Shown here: one piece after another, positions 60,022 to 64,000 of the stretch
How the letters are laid out: each line of letters opens with the position of its first letter
How positions within the stretch are numbered: position 1 is the first letter of the stretch
Source: Streptomyces sp. NBC_01335
GTDB lineage: Bacteria; Actinomycetota; Actinomycetes; Streptomycetales; Streptomycetaceae
Assembly: GCF_035953295.1 (NCBI RefSeq)
Contig: NZ_CP108370.1
Span: 496,001 to 560,000, forward strand
Length of the DNA: 64,000 nucleotides
Reading direction: 5' to 3'
Notes under the pieces: model-generated
What the model was told of the DNA's origin: nothing
Databases searched by the model: none
The model's input: only the letters and a program-made list of their open reading frames with translations
Translations under genes and position numbers: made by a program

Positions 60022-61125
60022 CTACGCGGAAAGAGCGCGCCCTCCGGCCGGGAGGCTCCGGTCCTCCGCGGGGGGCCGGGGGCGGCCCGGGAACACCGGC
60101 TGCTCCGTCGACGCCGAGGACTGCCACTCGCTGGGGGACATGCCGTAGGCGTCCCGGAAGGCCCGGCTGAAGTGCGAAGGGCTGACGAAGCCCCAGCGGT
60201 GCGCCACGGCGGCCACGGTGAGCCTGCGGCGCGGCGACCGGCCTAGTTCGCGGCGGCACGCCTCCAGTCTGCGGCGGCGGATCAACCGGCTCACCGTGGT
60301 GCCCTCGTCCTGGAAGAGTTTGTGCAGGTAGCGGACGGAGATGTGGTGGGCGCGGGCGATCGAGCGCGGCGACAGATCGGGGTCTGTCAGATGCAGTTCG
60401 ATGTGGTTCCGGATGCTGTCCGTCATCCGTGTGCCGGAGTCCGGGTGCTCCGTTCCGGCGGCGTCCGTGACGAGCGCGGCGAGGATCTCCACCGCGTTGG
60501 CGACGAGTTGCTCGCCGCTCAGCGACCGGAGGGTCTCCCTGCTCTCGGCGAGCGCCGACAAGCAGTGCGACACCAGCGCCCCCACCCCTTCCGTACAGTG
60601 CAGCGGGACCCCCAGGACCCGGCGCAGATCGGTGTCGGTGAGCGCCAGGAGGCGCCGCGGTACATGGAAGACCGTCATGCGGTACGGGTCGCCGGGGCGC
60701 GGGGAGGCGAGCGTGCCGGGCCCGCAGAGCACGATGTCACCCGGCTCCAGGAAGACCTCGGTTCCGTCGTGGGGGACGGCGGTCGAGCCGTGGACGTGCT
60801 GGGCGACGTAGAGCGTCTCCCCGTCGCCGGGGTCCGACAGCCACGGCGGAACGGAGACACGTTCGTGGCCCGGATGGACGGAGTCTCCGGGGTGGACGGA
60901 GCCGTAGGGCTCCAGGACGGAGATCCGCAGGCGCTCGGCCGCGGAGCCGGGAGTACGCCGGCCCAGCACCGTCAGATGCGGGCGGCTCTGAAGGGTGACG
61001 GGGGGAGCACAGGGGCGGGAGAGACCCGGAAGGGCCGAGGGGGTCCGGAGGCGGGCCGGCTCTGCTGCCGGTCCGTCTCCGGCCAGGGAACGGCGGCACC
61101 CGTCGGCCGGCCGGTCCGTGCTCAC
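60022..61125 (-). CDS. AraC-family transcriptional regulator
   Basis: About 367 residues. The C-terminal third has two AraC helix-turn-helix units (SPRSIARAHHISVRYLHKLF, then VAAVAHRWGFVSPSHFSRAF) ending in GMSPSEW. The N-terminal part resembles the AraC-binding-like domain of Streptomyces regulators. The frame stays open to 61404. GTG 61125 was chosen because a GGGAGAGGA site lies nine bases upstream and the sequence before it is low complexity. GTG 61221 is an alternative. It is convergent with the DUF1275 gene and divergent from the LAL regulator. Confidence 0.82.
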   Translation of the reverse strand: MSTDRPADGCRRSLAGDGPAAEPARLRTPSALPGLSRPCAPPVTLQSRPHLTVLGRRTPGSAAERLRISVLEPYGSVHPGDSVHPGHERVSVPPWLSDPGDGETLYVAQHVHGSTAVPHDGTEVFLEPGDIVLCGPGTLASPRPGDPYRMTVFHVPRRLLALTDTDLRRVLGVPLHCTEGVGALVSHCLSALAESRETLRSLSGEQLVANAVEILAALVTDAAGTEHPDSGTRMTDSIRNHIELHLTDPDLSPRSIARAHHISVRYLHKLFQDEGTTVSRLIRRRRLEACRRELGRSPRRRLTVAAVAHRWGFVSPSHFSRAFRDAYGMSPSEWQSSASTEQPVFPGRPRPPAEDRSLPAGGRALSA

Positions 61126-61541
61126 CGTCGCTCGTCCTCTCCCGGAGCCGCGGCCTCCCTCGGCCTCGGCGTTCTGCTGGGTGTGCACTGCGTTCCTCAC
61201 GCTTGGTCTCTCCGTCTTCACTGTGATCGTCGGCACCTCGACGCTGCGACCGGGGCGCCCGCACGGCCCCGGGACGTGGCCCGGCGCGCAGCCGGACGCT
61301 CGTCCGCCGGGTGTCTCCGGGGCCACGCCCAAGGCGTCGGGTCCGGGTACTTCGAATGCTGTCAGCGGGGCGGAGCGCGGCGCTTCTGTCATGTGACCGG
61401 TCATGTGCCGACGGGCTGCCGCGAAGGGACTCCGCCGGTCGCTCCACGCCGCCCACCTGGCAGGATGCTTCGAAGCGGCCTGCAGATGCGTCGCTCCGCG
61501 CCCCTCGGGGCGGGGTGGTTCGCAGGGAAGGGAAGAGCAGC
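61126..61541. promoter_or_regulatory. Divergent region AraC / LAL regulator
   Basis: 416 bases (shorter if the AraC gene starts further upstream). No operator was recognised. Confidence 0.3.
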
Positions 61542-64000
61542 ATGGATGTCGGTACCGAGCCGGTCGCCGAGCCGGAGATCCTGAGCAGGGAACACGAGCT
61601 GTCCCGGATCTTCGAGCTGGTCGACACCGCGGACGGCACCGGCTCGAAGGTGCTGGTGCTGACCGGCGAGCCCGGGGCCGGCAAGAGCACCCTGGTGGAC
61701 CGGGCGGCTTCTTACGCCGCCTCCCGTGGCCGGCTGGTGCTCCGGGTGCGGGGCGCCGAGGGCGAGCGGGAGCTCGGTTTCGCGGGGATCCATCAGCTGC
61801 TCCATCCCCTCCTCGGCGGCATCGGACGGCTGCCCGCCCATCAGGCCGAGGCGCTGCGCATCGCGTTCGGCATGGCGGAGGCGGAACCCTCGCAGCGGCT
61901 CGACCCGATGCTGACCCGGCTCGGCGTACTGACCCTGCTCTCGGACGCGGCGGCGGAGCGACCGCTGCTGCTCGTGGTCGACGATGCCCAGTGGCTGGAT
62001 CTCGGCTCCCTGGAGGTACTCGCCTTCGTGGCCCGGCGGCTGGAGGGCGAACCCGCCGCCCTGCTGCTCGCCGCCCGGGACGAGGCCGTACCGGAGCGGT
62101 TCGACCGTGTCTTCCCGCACCTGACGGCCGGTCCGCTGGACCGGGCCGCCTCGGTGCTGCTGCTGAACGCGCAGCCGCACCCGCCCCTGGGCAGAGCCCG
62201 GTCCCAGATCCTCCAGCAGGCGGCCGGCAACCCGCTGGCCCTCATCGAGCTCGCGCGCGCCTTCGCGAAGGACCCGAGCCGCCGCGACCGGGGGGCGATC
62301 GACTCGCTCCCCCTCACCGCCCGGCTGGAGCAGATATTCGCCGCCGAGCTCCCCACCCTCCCCGAGGCGACCCGGCGGGCCCTGCTCCTCGCGGCGGCGG
62401 CCGGCACCGCCCAGCTCTCCGACGTGCTCCACACGGTTCCCGGCATGGACGGCCCGGAGGTGTGGCTGCCGGCCGAGCGGACGGGGCTGATACGGGTCGA
62501 AAGCGGCGAGGTGCGTCTACGCCATCCGCTCGTACGTTCCGCGATCTACCAGGCCGCCACCTTCACCGAACGCCGCGAGGCCCATCTGGTGCTCGCCGCC
62601 GCCTTCACCGACGAACCCGATCGCCGTGCCTGGCACCTCGCGGCGGCGGCGCTCGGTCCGGACGCGGAGGTCGCCGACGCCCTGGCCGAGAGCGCGGAGC
62701 GCTCACGCCACCGGGGCGGGTACGCGGCCGCGGCGGCGGCGCTGGAGCGCGCCGCCGAGCTCACCCCGGACCGGGATCAGCGCGCGAGCCGCCTGCTCGC
62801 CGCGGCGTGGTCGGCCACGCACGGGGGACATCCGCAGTGGGTGAACGAGATCACCTCCCGGGTGGCCGCGCTGACGGAGGACGCGCAGGTCCTCGCCCAG
62901 GCGTCCACACTCGCGGGCTGGTCCCTGGCCGTGACACTCCGGTACGAGGACTCCATCGCCTACCTGTTGCCGGTGGCCGAGTCCGTGGCCGCCGAGTACC
63001 CCGCCCTCGCCCTGGACGCCGCGGGAACGGCCGCGACCCCCGCGTACCGGTCCGGGAACCCCTTCCACCGGACCGAACTCCTGCGGATCACCGACCTCAT
63101 CGTGGCGGAACCGTACAAGGTCGACCGCATCTGGGTGCTGGCCTCGTGCGCCCCCTTCACCGCCCGGGACCGGGCCATGGAGCTCTTCGGCCACGCGCTG
63201 GAAACCGTGTCGGAGGGCGGGCTGTCCGACACCATCGTGCTCGGCGGCGCGGCCTGGGCGCTGGACGAGACGGATCACGCAGTCCGTCTTCTCGGGCGGG
63301 CCATGGATCATCTGCGCCGGGCGGCGACGGCCGGCGCCAACGCGACCGCCGCGTTCTCGCTCGCCAACTCCCTTTTCGAGAGCGGTGCCTGGACCGCCGC
63401 CCAGTCCACCGCCGAGGAGGCGTTCTGGATGGCGACGGAGGCGGGCGCGGACTACATGGCCGTGGGGTCGCCTCTCCTCCAGGCCACGCTGCGTGCCGCG
63501 CGCGGGGACCACGCGGGTGCGCGTGCCCGGGCCGGGCGGGCCGTACGCGCCGTCGACCTGCGCAAGCTGCCGGGCCTGTACGTGGCCCACCGGCGGGCGC
63601 TCGCCATGGCGGCCCTCGCGGAGGGTGACCACTCGACGGCGTACGAACAGTTCCGGCGCACCTTCACCCGGGACTTCCATCCGCTGCCCGTGCACTACCA
63701 CGCGTCCCTGTACTGCGTCGCGGATCTCGCCGCCGCAGCCGTCCGTGCCGGGCAGACCGACGACGCGCGCACCGTGCTCCGGGCCGCCGAGGAGACTCTG
63801 AGCGGGGCGCGCTCCGTCCGGCTGGACGCGATCCTGCACCGGGCCCGGGCCCTGCTCACCGAATCCGAGGGTGCGGAGGCCCATTTCCGGGCGGCGCTCG
63901 CCGACCCGGCCGCCGCCCAGTGGCCCTTCGAACACGCGCTGGTCAACCTGGACTTCGGCGAGTGGCTGCGGCGCCACCGGCGGAGCGCCGAGGCGCGCCC
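61542..64000 (+). CDS. LAL-type (large ATP-binding LuxR) transcriptional regulator, 3' end outside window
   Basis: An N-terminal AAA/STAND ATPase with Walker A TGEPGAGKST at 41-50 and Walker B LLLVVDDAQWLD at 142-153, followed by a long helical repeat region through residue 819, where the window ends. The C-terminal LuxR helix-turn-helix expected for the family would lie just beyond. ATG 61542 has GGGAAGGGAAG upstream. The start SREHEL...LTGEPGAGKST is characteristic. LAL proteins often activate type I PKS clusters. This one is far from the PKS, next to an AraC gene, so its target is unknown. Confidence 0.9.
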   Translation, partial: MDVGTEPVAEPEILSREHELSRIFELVDTADGTGSKVLVLTGEPGAGKSTLVDRAASYAASRGRLVLRVRGAEGERELGFAGIHQLLHPLLGGIGRLPAHQAEALRIAFGMAEAEPSQRLDPMLTRLGVLTLLSDAAAERPLLLVVDDAQWLDLGSLEVLAFVARRLEGEPAALLLAARDEAVPERFDRVFPHLTAGPLDRAASVLLLNAQPHPPLGRARSQILQQAAGNPLALIELARAFAKDPSRRDRGAIDSLPLTARLEQIFAAELPTLPEATRRALLLAAAAGTAQLSDVLHTVPGMDGPEVWLPAERTGLIRVESGEVRLRHPLVRSAIYQAATFTERREAHLVLAAAFTDEPDRRAWHLAAAALGPDAEVADALAESAERSRHRGGYAAAAAALERAAELTPDRDQRASRLLAAAWSATHGGHPQWVNEITSRVAALTEDAQVLAQASTLAGWSLAVTLRYEDSIAYLLPVAESVAAEYPALALDAAGTAATPAYRSGNPFHRTELLRITDLIVAEPYKVDRIWVLASCAPFTARDRAMELFGHALETVSEGGLSDTIVLGGAAWALDETDHAVRLLGRAMDHLRRAATAGANATAAFSLANSLFESGAWTAAQSTAEEAFWMATEAGADYMAVGSPLLQATLRAARGDHAGARARAGRAVRAVDLRKLPGLYVAHRRALAMAALAEGDHSTAYEQFRRTFTRDFHPLPVHYHASLYCVADLAAAAVRAGQTDDARTVLRAAEETLSGARSVRLDAILHRARALLTESEGAEAHFRAALADPAAAQWPFEHALVNLDFGEWLRRHRRSAEAR

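Noticed and set aside
1..64000. tRNA, rRNA, insertion sequences, integrases or att sites.
   Set aside because: None recognised by eye. A tRNA gene could be missed without a covariance search.

Overview
The window is very GC-rich, with strong third-position GC bias, GTG and TTG starts, purine-rich Shine-Dalgarno sites, cellobiose-repressor (CebR-type) operators, SARP/LAL/XRE-type regulators and modular PKS/NRPS genes. All of this points to a Streptomyces chromosome. No rRNA, tRNA, transposase, integrase or CRISPR array was seen.

Left part (1-12.5 kb): one end of a type I polyketide cluster. A PKS on the minus strand starts at 6681 and runs off the left edge. Its order is KSQ-AT-ACP (decarboxylative loading module) then KS-AT-KR. 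Divergent from it are a crotonyl-CoA carboxylase/reductase, a fatty acyl-AMP ligase and a KAS III-like enzyme. This trio looks like a dedicated supply line for 2-alkylmalonyl extender units or acyl chains. A short-chain dehydrogenase follows. TAGGGG/CCCCTA elements recur in the PKS/CCR divergent region and upstream of the dehydrogenase.

Middle part (12.7-29.2 kb): mixed genes. These are an XRE/NB-ARC/TPR regulator, a GT87-like membrane protein, a ferredoxin-P450 pair divergent from an O-methyltransferase, a double-GNAT protein, a HEAT-repeat protein overlapping a MerR-HEAT regulator, a GlcD-type FAD oxidase divergent from a LysR regulator, a secreted GH5 mannanase with FN3 and CBM2 behind two CebR boxes, a putative cysteine-type leader peptide, and a secreted protein of unknown function.

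NRPS part (29.3-52.4 kb, minus strand): an MbtH-like protein and two large NRPSs. NRPS1 is C-A-T-C-A-T-C-A-T-C-A-T-E. NRPS2 is C-A-T-C-A-T-reductase and is coupled to NRPS1 through a GTGA overlap. The six adenylation domains fall into three specificity types in the order X-Z-X-Z-X-Phe, with an epimerised fourth residue and reductive release. The predicted product is an N-capped hexapeptide with a C-terminal phenylalaninal or the alcohol derived from it.

Right part (53-64 kb): a small GNAT, a possible ECF sigma-factor remnant, an alpha/beta hydrolase, a Dps-type ferritin, an amidohydrolase-isochorismatase-DoxX-DUF1275 run, an AraC regulator, and a LAL (LuxR) regulator truncated by the right edge.

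All calls come from reading motifs by eye. No alignment or database search was run.
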